Source: Mediterranea massiliensis
GTDB lineage: Bacteria; Bacteroidota; Bacteroidia; Bacteroidales; Bacteroidaceae
Reading direction: 5' to 3'
Assembly: GCA_015060695.1 (NCBI GenBank)
Contig: SUYA01000006.1
Coordinates: 62,001-126,000, forward strand
DNA length: 64,000 bases
Shown here: one piece after another, positions 17,930 through 26,871 of the stretch
Position numbering within the stretch: position 1 is the stretch's first letter
How the letters are laid out: each line of letters begins with the position of its first letter
Notes under the pieces: model-generated
Seen by the model: the letters and a program-made list of their open reading frames with translations, nothing else
What the model was told of the DNA's origin: nothing
The model's database searches: none
Translations under genes and position numbers: made by a program

Positions 17930-18460
17930 TCGGAAGAAAGAGAAGTTTACACTTCCATAGGCACGCCGTTCAATGAAGTATGGATGACCTTCGAAATTGT
18001 TCTTTTTCCCATGCTCCAAAACAAAAATACCTGTTTCTTTCAGTAAGTTGTTTTTGAAAATAAGGTCGGGAAGGGTTTCCAATCCAGTTAGTTCGTAAGG
18101 CGGGTCAGCAAAGATGAAGTCGAATTGTTGGCGACAAGTATTGAGGTATTTGAACACATCACCTCGGATGGGGATGCATTTGTTGGTATGGACTTCTTGC
18201 ATAATCTTGCAGATAAAAGCATGATGTTCACGATCTTTCTCAATACTGATAACTTGGTTACAGCCACGTGACACTAATTCAATGCTAATGCTTCCGGTAC
18301 CAGCAAAGAGATCGAGTGCATAAATGTCATCTTCAAAATCTATTTGATTGGAGAGTACATTGAAAAGATTCTCTTTGGCAAAGTCTGTGGTAGGGCGCGC
18401 TTTGAAAGTGCGGGGAACATCAAAGCGTCGTCTTTTGTATATTCCGCTGATTACTCGCAT
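17924..18460 (-). CDS. rsmD: 16S rRNA (guanine(966)-N(2))-methyltransferase
   Basis: This class I SAM methyltransferase modifies G966 of 16S rRNA in the small ribosomal subunit. At 178 residues it has family length. It starts MRVISGIYKRRRFDVP, then has the SAM-binding loop ALDLFAGTGSISIELVSRG, the acidic end of the second strand ISIEKDREH, and the catalytic motif IFADPPYEL (DPPY, typical of N-methylation of guanine). It overlaps the DUF3822 gene upstream by 10 bases, so the pair is translationally linked. Confidence 0.94.
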   Translation of the reverse strand: MRVISGIYKRRRFDVPRTFKARPTTDFAKENLFNVLSNQIDFEDDIYALDLFAGTGSISIELVSRGCNQVISIEKDREHHAFICKIMQEVHTNKCIPIRGDVFKYLNTCRQQFDFIFADPPYELTGLETLPDLIFKNNLLKETGIFVLEHGKKNNFEGHPYFIERRAYGSVNFSFFRL

Positions 18461-19233
18461 AAGATAATGGCTTGAAAATCTAAGTTAGTAACAGGATTCA
18501 TTATGAATACTTGTTTGATATAACTACGAAGTTGATTTAATAATTCGTCTTTGTCTATTAAATGACCGTTTAAATGTAATTCGTCTCTTTCTTGTTCCAA
18601 ACCTAATTGTTTCCATATATATAATAGGTGGTAAAGGCGGTCGGAACTATTTTTGCATGTAAATGTGTTTGCTAATAATAGATGTCCATGCTCAAAAACA
18701 AAAAGATCCATTTGTTCCTTTCGTAGGTGGGCATAGAGCTTTCGACTGTTGCCCAAGCGACATTTACTCGAAAAGTAATCAATTAATGGGGTAACTTGGG
18801 CAAAAAAGTGAATATTGTCATATTGGCCGGAAAGCAGATGGTAGGCACTTTTGTCCATACCGAATATAGTGACAATGTTGTTTTGGTGTAGAATGTTATA
18901 TAATAAGATTTCGTTTTCGCTTTTAGGATGGTTGTAATAGAAGAAGGTTTCCATCTGTTCGTCCTCAAAAAAGTCGAGCGGCATATAGGTAATGCGTTTG
19001 GTTACCATCAGGATGTTGACGCGACGAAAACGATTTGATAACCAATCGTTTTGAGTGAAGGCACGCTTTAGGTTGGCTGTCAATGAAATACTTTCGTCAA
19101 CAGTGTATTCAATAATCTGCTGAGAATTTTCCTTGTTCAACGGGTTGAATAAGGAAAAAGAAAATCCATCCGTACTAAGACGGATGGATAAAGTGTATTG
19201 TTCCGATTTACTAAAATCAGTATTTTTAATCAT
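18451..19233 (-). CDS. DUF3822 family protein
   Basis: A 260-residue protein conserved in Bacteroidetes next to rsmD. It starts MIKNTDFSKSEQYTLSIRLS and has no signal peptide or membrane segment. The overall look (FSLFNPLNKE, repeated beta-strand stretches, YHLLSGQYDNIHFFAQVTPL) resembles the actin/ASKHA-like fold proposed for this family, but no nucleotide-binding motif is clear to me. Function unknown. It lies 21 bases downstream of the next membrane-anchored protein gene and overlaps rsmD by 10 bases. Confidence 0.8.
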   Translation of the reverse strand: MIKNTDFSKSEQYTLSIRLSTDGFSFSLFNPLNKENSQQIIEYTVDESISLTANLKRAFTQNDWLSNRFRRVNILMVTKRITYMPLDFFEDEQMETFFYYNHPKSENEILLYNILHQNNIVTIFGMDKSAYHLLSGQYDNIHFFAQVTPLIDYFSSKCRLGNSRKLYAHLRKEQMDLFVFEHGHLLLANTFTCKNSSDRLYHLLYIWKQLGLEQERDELHLNGHLIDKDELLNQLRSYIKQVFIMNPVTNLDFQAIILCE

Positions 19234-19254
19234 AGGGTTACTTGTATCTGAAGA

Positions 19255-19941
19255 TTATTCCCAGTTACCAGCATTGTTGTTAGCTGTTTCCAAGTCACCA
19301 ATCTTCAAACCTTCATATTTGAAAGTTTTTCTTTGCAAATCCTTCAAGTTTGCAATTTCTTGAGGATCGAGGCCTTTCAAATAAACATCGAACGGAGCTT
19401 TTACTTCAAGTAAGCAGAAAGGTGCACCAGATTTGGCTGTATCGTTTCTTGTTGCCATTTCAAATTGAGCACCACCACCAAAAGGAATATATCTCATAGA
19501 GTCGGCATTGAAACCTTTTGGGAAAATAGTATCCAATACTGCTACCCAAGTAGTGTCACGCTTGAAATTTTCCAAACCATTCTTTTTCACTTCTGAATAA
19601 TTGCCAGTTTTCTTTGCTTTTTCAATAATACGCATAGCCTTCTTTTCTGTCATACCAGCTTCCAATTGGTCGTCGGTCAATTCACCTTGTTTGAAAACGA
19701 ACGGCAATTTGGCATTCTTAACAAAATCGATAAGAGTATCGAAGTTGTTGGTAAATTGTTGGTCATGCAGTGTGCGGTATTCAGCTTGTGCCTTACGGAT
19801 GTCAATCAAGCGTGCAATAACTGCTTTGTCTCTTAAATCTTTTTGTTTCTCGAAATTGATAGGCTTCATAATGCTGTCATAGCATACATAAACTAAAACG
19901 AGGGCACAGAGAGCCAAAATTACATTAAATACTGTTTTCAT
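19255..19941 (-). CDS. Conserved membrane-anchored protein of unknown function
   Basis: The 228-residue protein starts MKTVFNVILALCALVLVYVC, a single N-terminal membrane segment (about residues 4-22) that may be an uncleaved anchor. Then comes a charged helical region with RLIDIRKAQAEYRTLH, which is reminiscent of the periplasmic helix of pilin-like or type II pseudopilin proteins, and a C-terminal domain with few recognisable motifs. I do not recognise a named family. It heads a minus-strand run with DUF3822 and rsmD. Confidence 0.75.
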   Translation of the reverse strand: MKTVFNVILALCALVLVYVCYDSIMKPINFEKQKDLRDKAVIARLIDIRKAQAEYRTLHDQQFTNNFDTLIDFVKNAKLPFVFKQGELTDDQLEAGMTEKKAMRIIEKAKKTGNYSEVKKNGLENFKRDTTWVAVLDTIFPKGFNADSMRYIPFGGGAQFEMATRNDTAKSGAPFCLLEVKAPFDVYLKGLDPQEIANLKDLQRKTFKYEGLKIGDLETANNNAGNWE

Positions 19942-19978
19942 GATAAATATGTTTTTTTTAGTTATTATATTCGCACCG

Positions 19979-19986
19979 CAAAAATA
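19979..19986 (-). promoter_or_regulatory. -7 element for the membrane protein-DUF3822-rsmD run
   Basis: TATTTTTG on the minus strand fits TAnnTTTG, 37 bases before the ATG at 19941. The -33 half is weak. Confidence 0.5.
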
Positions 19987-20038
19987 AGAGAAATAAATTT
20001 AAAAACGTCAAAACATCCAAGTTTTTTCTACTACAAAA

Positions 20039-21457
20039 ATGATAAATAACTATTTAGAAGGCCAAATTAAGGAATTTTTTCCATATGAACCCACTTTGGA
20101 GCAAGATTTTGCGCTAAAAATGCTTTCTCAGTTCTTGCTTTCTAAAAATAATGAAGAGGTTTTTTTGTTGCGAGGTTATGCAGGTACCGGAAAAACTTCA
20201 TTGGTGGGAGCACTTGTTAAAGTGTTGAATAGGTTACAACAGAAAGTAATATTGCTTGCACCGACAGGAAGAGCGGCCAAAGTGTTTTCTGCTTATGCAG
20301 GACATTCGGCATTTACTATTCATAAGAAAATTTATAGGCAACTATCCTTTTCGAATGAAGTGACTAATTTTTCAGTGAATGAAAATTTGGCGAAACATAC
20401 TCTTTTTATAGTTGATGAAGCTTCTATGATTTCTAATGAAGGAGTTTCGGGGACTACTTTCGGATCAGGTCGTTTACTTGACGATTTGATACAATATGTT
20501 TATTCGGGTGAGGGGTGTCGATTACTTTTGATGGGAGATTTAGCGCAACTTCCACCTATCGGTGAAGAACGAAGTCCGGCACTCTTTGCAGATGTATTGA
20601 AAGGATATGGCTTAAATGTGTTGGAGATTGATTTAACGCAAGTCGTAAGACAAAGTCAACAATCGGGTATCTTGTGGAACGCAACTCGGTTGAGGAAACT
20701 TATAAGCGAGGATTGTTGTTATTCATTGCCTAAAATTAAAATTTCCGGATTTCCAGACATTCAGGTAATAACAGGGAATGAATTGATTGATGCATTAGAA
20801 GCATGTTATGATAGAGATGGCTTGGAAGAAACAATTGTGATTTGTCAATCTAATAAACGGGCTAATTTGTATAATAATGGAATCCGTTCACGAATTTTAT
20901 GGAGAGACGATGAACTGAATACTGGTGATTTGTTAATGGTTGCTAAGAATAACTATTGTTGGGCTGAAAAAGAAAAAGAATTGGAATTTATTGCAAATGG
21001 AGAATTGGTGGAAGTGCGACGAGTGCGGCGTGAACGTGAATTATATGGTTTTAGATTTGTTGATGTAACATTGGCTTTTCTTGAACAAGATGGTTTTGAA
21101 TTGGAGGTTAACTTATTGCTTGATACATTGCAAAGTGAGGCTCCTGCTTTGACAAAAACTGAAAGTGAAAAGTTGTTTAATGCTGTCTTGGAAGATTATG
21201 CCGATATTCCATTGAAGCGTGATCGTATGAAGAAAATGAAGGCGGATCCTTATTATAATGCATTGCAGGTAAAGTATGCTTATGCTATAACCTGCCATAA
21301 AGCACAGGGTGGACAATGGAAAAATGTCTTCCTCGATCAAGGATATTTAAGAGACGAAGGAGTGTATCTCGATTATTTCCGCTGGTTATATACAGCTTTT
21401 ACCCGTGCAACTAGTACACTTTATTTGGTCAATTATCCTCAAAGATTAATCGAATAA
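20039..21457 (+). CDS. ATP-dependent DNA helicase, RecD2/Dda-like (superfamily 1B)
   Basis: A 472-residue helicase with motif I RGYAGTGKTSL (residues 45-55), motif II LFIVDEASMIS, motif III-like LLMGDLAQLPPIGEER, and a UvrD-like C-terminal motif YAYAITCHKAQGGQWKNV followed by WLYTAFTRAT. This set fits SF1B 5'-3' helicases related to Dda and the core of RecD2, without the long N-terminal extension of RecD2. A role in replication or recombination repair is inferred. It is transcribed divergently from the membrane protein gene at 19941 and converges on the YitT gene. Confidence 0.88.
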   Translation: MINNYLEGQIKEFFPYEPTLEQDFALKMLSQFLLSKNNEEVFLLRGYAGTGKTSLVGALVKVLNRLQQKVILLAPTGRAAKVFSAYAGHSAFTIHKKIYRQLSFSNEVTNFSVNENLAKHTLFIVDEASMISNEGVSGTTFGSGRLLDDLIQYVYSGEGCRLLLMGDLAQLPPIGEERSPALFADVLKGYGLNVLEIDLTQVVRQSQQSGILWNATRLRKLISEDCCYSLPKIKISGFPDIQVITGNELIDALEACYDRDGLEETIVICQSNKRANLYNNGIRSRILWRDDELNTGDLLMVAKNNYCWAEKEKELEFIANGELVEVRRVRRERELYGFRFVDVTLAFLEQDGFELEVNLLLDTLQSEAPALTKTESEKLFNAVLEDYADIPLKRDRMKKMKADPYYNALQVKYAYAITCHKAQGGQWKNVFLDQGYLRDEGVYLDYFRWLYTAFTRATSTLYLVNYPQRLIE

Positions 21458-21499
21458 ACTTTTAGTAGGAGCATGTGTTTTGCTTATCTTTTGCATCTT

Positions 21500-22513
21500 T
21501 TATTCAGGCTGTATTTCTCCGGCTGAAGGAAGTGGTTTCCATCCTTCACCAAATGTTTCGTAAGCATCTGTCATAACAACAAAAGCATATGGATCAACCT
21601 CTTTGATGCGGTGTTTAATAATATTTGCTTCACGACGACTGACTACAATAAATAACATCTCTTTCTCCTTGTTGCTATAGAGACCACTGCTTTTGATACG
21701 GGTCGCAGTTCGTTCTAATTCTTGTAGAATGATGCAATGTAATTCGTGCATTTCGATGTCACTGATGACGAAAATGATTTTATCGTCTTTGGAGCCATTA
21801 ATGACGTAGGCCAATACTCGTGAACTGACGAAAATTGCTATTAGTGAATAGAAGGATAGATGCCAAGATGGTTGGGAACTGTCATCAATATTATTTCCAA
21901 TACCAAAACCTATAATGAGAAGTCCGAATCCAACAACTATGGCATCGGCTAACAATATAGCTGTAGAAAAACGGATATGGGCGAATTTTTGCATAATCAT
22001 TGCTACAATATCTGTACCACCGGTTGTTGCACCATTTTTGACAACCACACCACAACCAATTCCAATTAATACGCCTCCCATTAAGGTAGTTAACATGAGG
22101 TGGTTACTCATATCCATGCTACCGCCAAATAGTTGCGATGGGTCTAATGCATGCAATGCTTCGGTCGTAGGATAGGCGATAGTGGAAAGTGTATTCATTA
22201 TGAGTGGGGTAGTGAGGGCTGCAACTATAGTGCGAGCGCCTAATTTAGCTCCTAAAAGAATTACAGAAAGAATTAATAAGGGGATGTCGAAGAAATAGCC
22301 GAAAGTACCCACTTGTATAGATGGAAACAGATTGTGTAGTACAATGCTGGCACCATATACTCCACCTGGCACAATGTTGTAGGGATTGATGAAAAAAACA
22401 AATCCTGCACTCATAATAGTACAACCGATAAATACTCCACTCCAAGATAGCCACCAGTTAATGTGTCGAATTGCTTTAGTCTCTTTCTTGAGTTTCTGAA
22501 TAAGTTTTTCCAT
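21500..22513 (-). CDS. YitT family membrane protein (DUF161 + DUF2179)
   Basis: The frame opens at 22642, but the first 43 residues are leader sequence and MEKLIQKLKKETKAIRHINW at 22513 is the sensible start, giving 337 residues. About five to six membrane segments contain the family blocks NPYNIVPGGVYGASIVLHN and GVLIGIGCGVVVKNGATTGG. A soluble C-terminal DUF2179 domain of about 80 residues follows (IIFVISDIEMHELHCIIL, FIVVSRREANIIKHRIKEVD). The transported substrate, if any, is unknown. A -7 element lies 34 bases upstream. Confidence 0.9.
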   Translation of the reverse strand: MEKLIQKLKKETKAIRHINWWLSWSGVFIGCTIMSAGFVFFINPYNIVPGGVYGASIVLHNLFPSIQVGTFGYFFDIPLLILSVILLGAKLGARTIVAALTTPLIMNTLSTIAYPTTEALHALDPSQLFGGSMDMSNHLMLTTLMGGVLIGIGCGVVVKNGATTGGTDIVAMIMQKFAHIRFSTAILLADAIVVGFGLLIIGFGIGNNIDDSSQPSWHLSFYSLIAIFVSSRVLAYVINGSKDDKIIFVISDIEMHELHCIILQELERTATRIKSSGLYSNKEKEMLFIVVSRREANIIKHRIKEVDPYAFVVMTDAYETFGEGWKPLPSAGEIQPE

Positions 22514-22546
22514 ATCTGTTTTATTCTTTTGTATTGTAACACACCA

Positions 22547-22554
22547 CAAAGATA
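22547..22554 (-). promoter_or_regulatory. -7 element of the YitT gene
   Basis: TATCTTTG on the minus strand, TAnnTTTG type, 33 bases before ATG 22513. This position inside the longer frame is a reason for choosing the later start. Confidence 0.5.
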
Positions 22555-22618
22555 GAAAGTTTTTTGGGAAAAAACTTAGTTTTTGAAAATATATTGTATA
22601 TATATTCTTCATTGTGGT

Positions 22619-22664
22619 AAAAACGAACAAAGATATCCCCAAACGGATATCTTTGTTCGTTTTT
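22619..22664 (-). terminator. Terminator of alaS
   Basis: A perfect 20-bp stem (22619-22638 with 22645-22664) has a 6-base loop and TTTTT at the end on either strand. It lies 21 bases past the alaS stop and so insulates alaS from the YitT gene. Confidence 0.9.
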
Positions 22665-22685
22665 AGGAGTTATTAATATGATAAA

Positions 22686-25301
22686 TTAGAGATTTGCTAA
22701 TTCAATGACTTTGTCGATAGCTGCACTCAACCCGTCGGGATACTTACCACCAGCTGTTGCAAAATGAGGTTGTCCACCCCCACCACCTTGGATAAGTTTT
22801 GCGGCTTCTTTTACTAACATACCGGCTTTGAGTCCTGTTGCAACCAAATCGTCACTTAACATGACTGTTAGCATTGGTTTGTTTTCGTGAATTGTTCCAG
22901 CTACGAAAAATAAATTTTCGGTTATTTCGCCACGTAATTGGAAGGCAATGTTCTTTATGGTGTCTGCGGGCATTGGTGCTGAGAATTTGATGACCTTTAC
23001 GCCATTAATTTCTTGAATGTTTTCCAACAGTCGTTTTTTAACTTGCATTTCTTTTTCTTTCATGAAGTCTTCTAGCTGCTTCTTTAAACCTGCATTTTCT
23101 TCAATGTATTTTCGGATAGCAGCGGAAAGATCGGGAGCGTTATTGAATAGAGCCTTCAAATCTCGCATGGTATCTTGGAAAGTATCAAGCATCTCTTCAA
23201 CGCGGGCTCCGGTAAAAGCTTCGATACGGCGTACACCTGCTGCAACGGAACTCTCACTAACAATTTTTACCATACCAATATGTCCAGTAGCTGCGACGTG
23301 AGTTCCTCCACAGAATTCTACAGAATTACCGAATTGGATAACACGAACATGATCACCATATTTCTCTCCAAATAGGGCAATAGCTCCCAATTCCTTTGCT
23401 TCTTCGATAGGAATATTGCGGTATTCTTGAAGAGGAATATTGGCTCGAATTTTGGCATTAACAATATGCTCAACTTTACGAATCTCTTCATCAGTTACTT
23501 TTTGAAAATGTGAGAAGTCAAATCGTAATGAATCCGAGGTTACTAAAGAACCTTTTTGTTCAACATGCTCGCCTAATACCTCTCTTAATGCATTGTCGAT
23601 CAGGTGGGTACACGAGTGGTTGGCTGCGCAGGCAGCACGTTTATCAGTATCTACACATGCCATCATCGGAGCTTCAATGTGCTCAGGTAATTTCATGGCG
23701 ATGTGGATGGGGAGGTTATTCTCTTTTTTTGTGTCGATAATCTCGATAGTTTCGAATTCACTGACTAACACACCAGTATCACCTACTTGTCCACCACTTT
23801 CTGCATAAAATGGTGTCTTATCCAATACAATTTGGTATAAGATTTGATTCTTTTGTTTGATTTGGCGATAACGCAGGATGTTTGTTTCGTATTCTGTATA
23901 GTCATAACCCACAAATTCGGTAGTTCCTTCTTTCAGTGTAATCCAGTCGCCTGTTTCTATTGAGGCTGCGTTACGGGCACGTTGCTTCTGTTTTTGCATT
24001 TCGATATTAAACTCTTCGATGTTGGCTGTCATGCCGTTTTCGCGAAGAATTAATTCTGTTAAATCCAACGGAAATCCGAACGTATCATATAAAGTGAAAG
24101 CGTCTTTACCACTAATGATGTATTTCTTTATGGCTTTAGCCTCATTCATGGTTTTTTCCAATAGGCGAATGCCGGTTTCCAATGTCCTTAAGAAAGCATC
24201 TTCCTCTTCTTTGATAACTTTAGCAATTAATTCCTTTTGTGAGTTCAGTTCAGGATATGCATTGCCCATGTTTTCAATCAGCACAGGAAGTAGTTTGTAC
24301 ATGAATGCTTGCTTTTGTCCTAAGAAAGTGTAGCCGTAACGTACAGCACGGCGCAAGATGCGACGGATGACATACCCGGCTTTTGCGTTGCTAGGCAATT
24401 GACCATCGGTAATGGAGAATGCAATTGTGCGAATATGGTCGGCAATAACACGCATGGCAATATCGGTCTGTTCATTACTTCCATATGCTATGCTTGTCAT
24501 TTCGCTGATGGCTTTTAAGATGGGTTGGAAAACATCGGTGTCATAATTAGAAGTTTTTCCTTGCAGTGTGCGTACCAAGCGTTCGAATCCCATACCTGTA
24601 TCTATGACTTTGGCAGGGAGACCTTCTAAACTTCCATCTGCTTTACGGTTATATTGCATAAACACCAAATTCCAAATTTCTATGACTTGCGGATGGTCTT
24701 TGTTGACTAATTGATTGCCGGGAATTAAGGCTTTTTCTTCTTCTGAGCGAGAGTCAACATGGATTTCTGAGCAAGGTCCGCAAGGTCCTGTATCACCCAT
24801 TTCCCAAAAATTATCATGCTTGTTCCCATTTAGAATATGGTCTTTGGGCAAATATTGTTCCCAAATTGCAGCAGCTTCGTTATCACGTTCTAACCCTTCT
24901 TCCGGACTTCCTTCGAATACGGTGGCATAAAGGTTTTTGGGGTCTAACTTTAATACATCTACTAAATACTCCCATGCCCATGAAATTGCTTCTTTTTTGA
25001 AATAGTCGCCAAATGACCAATTTCCAAGCATTTCAAACATAGTGTGGTGATATGTATCATGACCAACTTCTTCCAAATCGTTGTGTTTTCCACTGACGCG
25101 TAAGCACTTTTGTGAGTCGGCCACTCGCTTGAATTTAGCGGGTTGATTTCCAAGAATAATGTCTTTGAACTGGTTCATGCCGGCATTGGTGAACATCAGT
25201 GTCGGATCATCTTTTACTACCATGGGAGCAGAAGGGACAATTTGATGACCTTTGCTCTCAAAGAAACTTTTGAACGATTCTCTAATTTCGTTTGCTGTCA
25301 T
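22686..25301 (-). CDS. alaS: Alanyl-tRNA synthetase
   Basis: Charges tRNA-Ala; 871 residues, full length. The class II catalytic core starts [19 protein letters not shown] and has motif 1/2 blocks [12 protein letters not shown] and [20 protein letters not shown], with motif 3 near [10 protein letters not shown]. The editing domain carries the zinc and catalytic residues in [15 protein letters not shown] (HxxxH type) and [12 protein letters not shown]. The C-terminal DHHA1 part ends in [15 protein letters not shown]. It is monocistronic on the minus strand, with a terminator at 22619-22664 and a promoter element at 25437. Confidence 0.98.
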   Translation of the reverse strand: MTANEIRESFKSFFESKGHQIVPSAPMVVKDDPTLMFTNAGMNQFKDIILGNQPAKFKRVADSQKCLRVSGKHNDLEEVGHDTYHHTMFEMLGNWSFGDYFKKEAISWAWEYLVDVLKLDPKNLYATVFEGSPEEGLERDNEAAAIWEQYLPKDHILNGNKHDNFWEMGDTGPCGPCSEIHVDSRSEEEKALIPGNQLVNKDHPQVIEIWNLVFMQYNRKADGSLEGLPAKVIDTGMGFERLVRTLQGKTSNYDTDVFQPILKAISEMTSIAYGSNEQTDIAMRVIADHIRTIAFSITDGQLPSNAKAGYVIRRILRRAVRYGYTFLGQKQAFMYKLLPVLIENMGNAYPELNSQKELIAKVIKEEEDAFLRTLETGIRLLEKTMNEAKAIKKYIISGKDAFTLYDTFGFPLDLTELILRENGMTANIEEFNIEMQKQKQRARNAASIETGDWITLKEGTTEFVGYDYTEYETNILRYRQIKQKNQILYQIVLDKTPFYAESGGQVGDTGVLVSEFETIEIIDTKKENNLPIHIAMKLPEHIEAPMMACVDTDKRAACAANHSCTHLIDNALREVLGEHVEQKGSLVTSDSLRFDFSHFQKVTDEEIRKVEHIVNAKIRANIPLQEYRNIPIEEAKELGAIALFGEKYGDHVRVIQFGNSVEFCGGTHVAATGHIGMVKIVSESSVAAGVRRIEAFTGARVEEMLDTFQDTMRDLKALFNNAPDLSAAIRKYIEENAGLKKQLEDFMKEKEMQVKKRLLENIQEINGVKVIKFSAPMPADTIKNIAFQLRGEITENLFFVAGTIHENKPMLTVMLSDDLVATGLKAGMLVKEAAKLIQGGGGGQPHFATAGGKYPDGLSAAIDKVIELANL

Positions 25302-25393
25302 ATATAGTTTTAAATTATGAATTATAAACCCTAAGAAGTCATCTATGAATAGTAAATCTGTAATCTAAAAGTTACTTTGAAGCAGAGAAACTT

Positions 25394-25421
25394 ATAAATC
25401 ATAAATCATAAATCATAAATC
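25394..25421. repeat. Four tandem copies of ATAAATC in the alaS leader
   Basis: Copies at 25394, 25401, 25408 and 25415 are identical, 7 bp each. They lie between the alaS -7 element (25437-25444) and its ATG (25301), so they would be read as GATTTAT repeats in the 5' leader of the alaS mRNA. Confidence 0.85.
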
Positions 25422-25436
25422 TTCAAAAAAACTGTG

Positions 25437-25464
25437 CAAAGATAGCTTGTTTTTATTATTTTTG
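25437..25464. promoter_or_regulatory. Divergent -7 elements of alaS (minus) and the M23 gene (plus)
   Basis: TATCTTTG on the minus strand (25437-25444) points to alaS, and TATTTTTG on the plus strand (25457-25464) points to the M23 peptidase gene. Only 12 bases separate them, so polymerase at one promoter should interfere with the other. The -33 halves are weak. Confidence 0.55.
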
Positions 25465-25493
25465 CCCCATCAATATGCGAAATATTTCCTAAG

Positions 25494-26462
25494 ATGCGCA
25501 AAGTTTATTATATATATAATCCTGAGACACAAACTTACGACCGTATTTATCCTACGGCTAAGCAACGTTTAATGGGAGTTTTGAGTCGCTTATTTGTCGG
25601 AATGGGTTTTGGTGCAGCGGTCTTTTTGCTGTTCTTCTTTGTTTTTGGTTCTCCATCGGAAAAAGAATTGCGTAAAGAAAATAGTCAACTTCAGGCACAG
25701 TACAAAGTGCTTTCTCATCGATTGGATGATGCGATGGAGGTATTGCAAGATATTCAACAGCGAGATGACAATTTGTATCGTGTCATTTTTCAAGCCGATC
25801 CTATTCCTTCGGCTATTCGTAAAGCTAGTTATGCAGCTACCAATCGGTATGAGGAACTGATGAATTTGGCAAACAAAGAATTGGTTCTCAATACAACACA
25901 AAAACTAGATGCATTAAGTAGACAATTGTATATTCAATCTTCTTCGTTTGACGAAGTGGTTGAAATGTGTAAAAATCACGGTGAAATGTTGATGAGTATT
26001 CCTGCTATTCAACCAGTATCAAACAAGGATCTTAAGAAAACAGCTTCAGGTTACGGAACCCGCATTGACCCTATATATGGTACAACCCGTTTTCATTCGG
26101 GCATGGATTTTTCAGCTAATCCAGGTACAGATGTCTATGCAACAGGTGCCGGCAAAGTGGTTAAAATGGGGTGGCAAACAGGATATGGAAAAACTATTGT
26201 CATAGATCATGGGTTTGGTTATAAGACTCTTTATGCGCATTTACGTGACTTTAAGACTCATGTAGGTAAAAGAGTGGTGAGGGGTGAAGTAATAGGAGGG
26301 GTAGGTAATACGGGGAAGAGTACTGGCCCACATTTACATTACGAAGTACATGTGAAAGGAAAGGTGGTAAATCCGGTGAACTATTATTTTATGGATCTTA
26401 CGGCAGAAGATTATGATCGTATGATTCAATTGGCTGCAAATCATGGTAAAATGTTAGATTGA
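25494..26462 (+). CDS. M23 family metallopeptidase, membrane anchored
   Basis: A 322-residue cell-wall endopeptidase or amidase activator. There is a cytoplasmic N-terminal stretch (about 30 residues), one membrane segment (FVGMGFGAAVFLLFFFVFG), then a coiled-coil region (KELRKENSQLQAQYKVLSHR onward), and a C-terminal LytM domain. The domain holds the zinc ligands FHSGMDFSANPG (H and D) and GPHLHYEVHV (HxH), so it looks catalytically complete. It should act on peptidoglycan from the periplasmic side of the inner membrane. It is 7 bases upstream of the MerR gene and probably co-transcribed with it. Confidence 0.92.
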   Translation: MRKVYYIYNPETQTYDRIYPTAKQRLMGVLSRLFVGMGFGAAVFLLFFFVFGSPSEKELRKENSQLQAQYKVLSHRLDDAMEVLQDIQQRDDNLYRVIFQADPIPSAIRKASYAATNRYEELMNLANKELVLNTTQKLDALSRQLYIQSSSFDEVVEMCKNHGEMLMSIPAIQPVSNKDLKKTASGYGTRIDPIYGTTRFHSGMDFSANPGTDVYATGAGKVVKMGWQTGYGKTIVIDHGFGYKTLYAHLRDFKTHVGKRVVRGEVIGGVGNTGKSTGPHLHYEVHVKGKVVNPVNYYFMDLTAEDYDRMIQLAANHGKMLD

Positions 26463-26469
26463 TTTATTT

Positions 26470-26871
26470 ATGTTGGGCGAAAATAAAAATCTAAAGTTGT
26501 TTTATTCCATTAAAGAGGTAGCGCAAATGTTGGATGTGAATGAATCACTTTTGCGTTATTGGGAAAAGGAGTTTCCTCAATTGAAACCCCATAAAGCAGG
26601 AAGAGGAGTACGCCAATATCGTATAGAAGATATTGAGATGTTGAGGTTAATACATCATTTGGTGAAAGAGCGGGGAATGACTTTATCAGGTGCCCGTCAG
26701 CGTATGAAGGACAATAAAAAAAGTACCAATCGTAATTTTGAATTGGTGGAGCATTTAAAATTAATTCGTGCAGAATTAATTGGTATGCGAGATGCCCTAA
26801 ATGCTTTTACCTATAATCAAGTTGAGGAATTTAAAGAAAATCTTACTCCTCAATGCGGGTCACCTGTTTGA
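26470..26871 (+). CDS. MerR family transcriptional regulator
   Basis: A 133-residue protein with a winged helix near the N terminus: LFYSIKEVAQMLDVNESLLRYWEKEF, then GVRQYRIEDIEMLRLIHHLV (quoted in parts of 20 or fewer). The remainder is a short helical dimerisation segment. There are no obvious metal-binding cysteines apart from one near the C terminus (PQCGSPV), so the effector is unknown. It follows the M23 gene by 7 bases. Its last 29 bases overlap the 3' end of rsh on the other strand, so the two transcripts must overlap. Confidence 0.9.
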   Translation: MLGENKNLKLFYSIKEVAQMLDVNESLLRYWEKEFPQLKPHKAGRGVRQYRIEDIEMLRLIHHLVKERGMTLSGARQRMKDNKKSTNRNFELVEHLKLIRAELIGMRDALNAFTYNQVEEFKENLTPQCGSPV

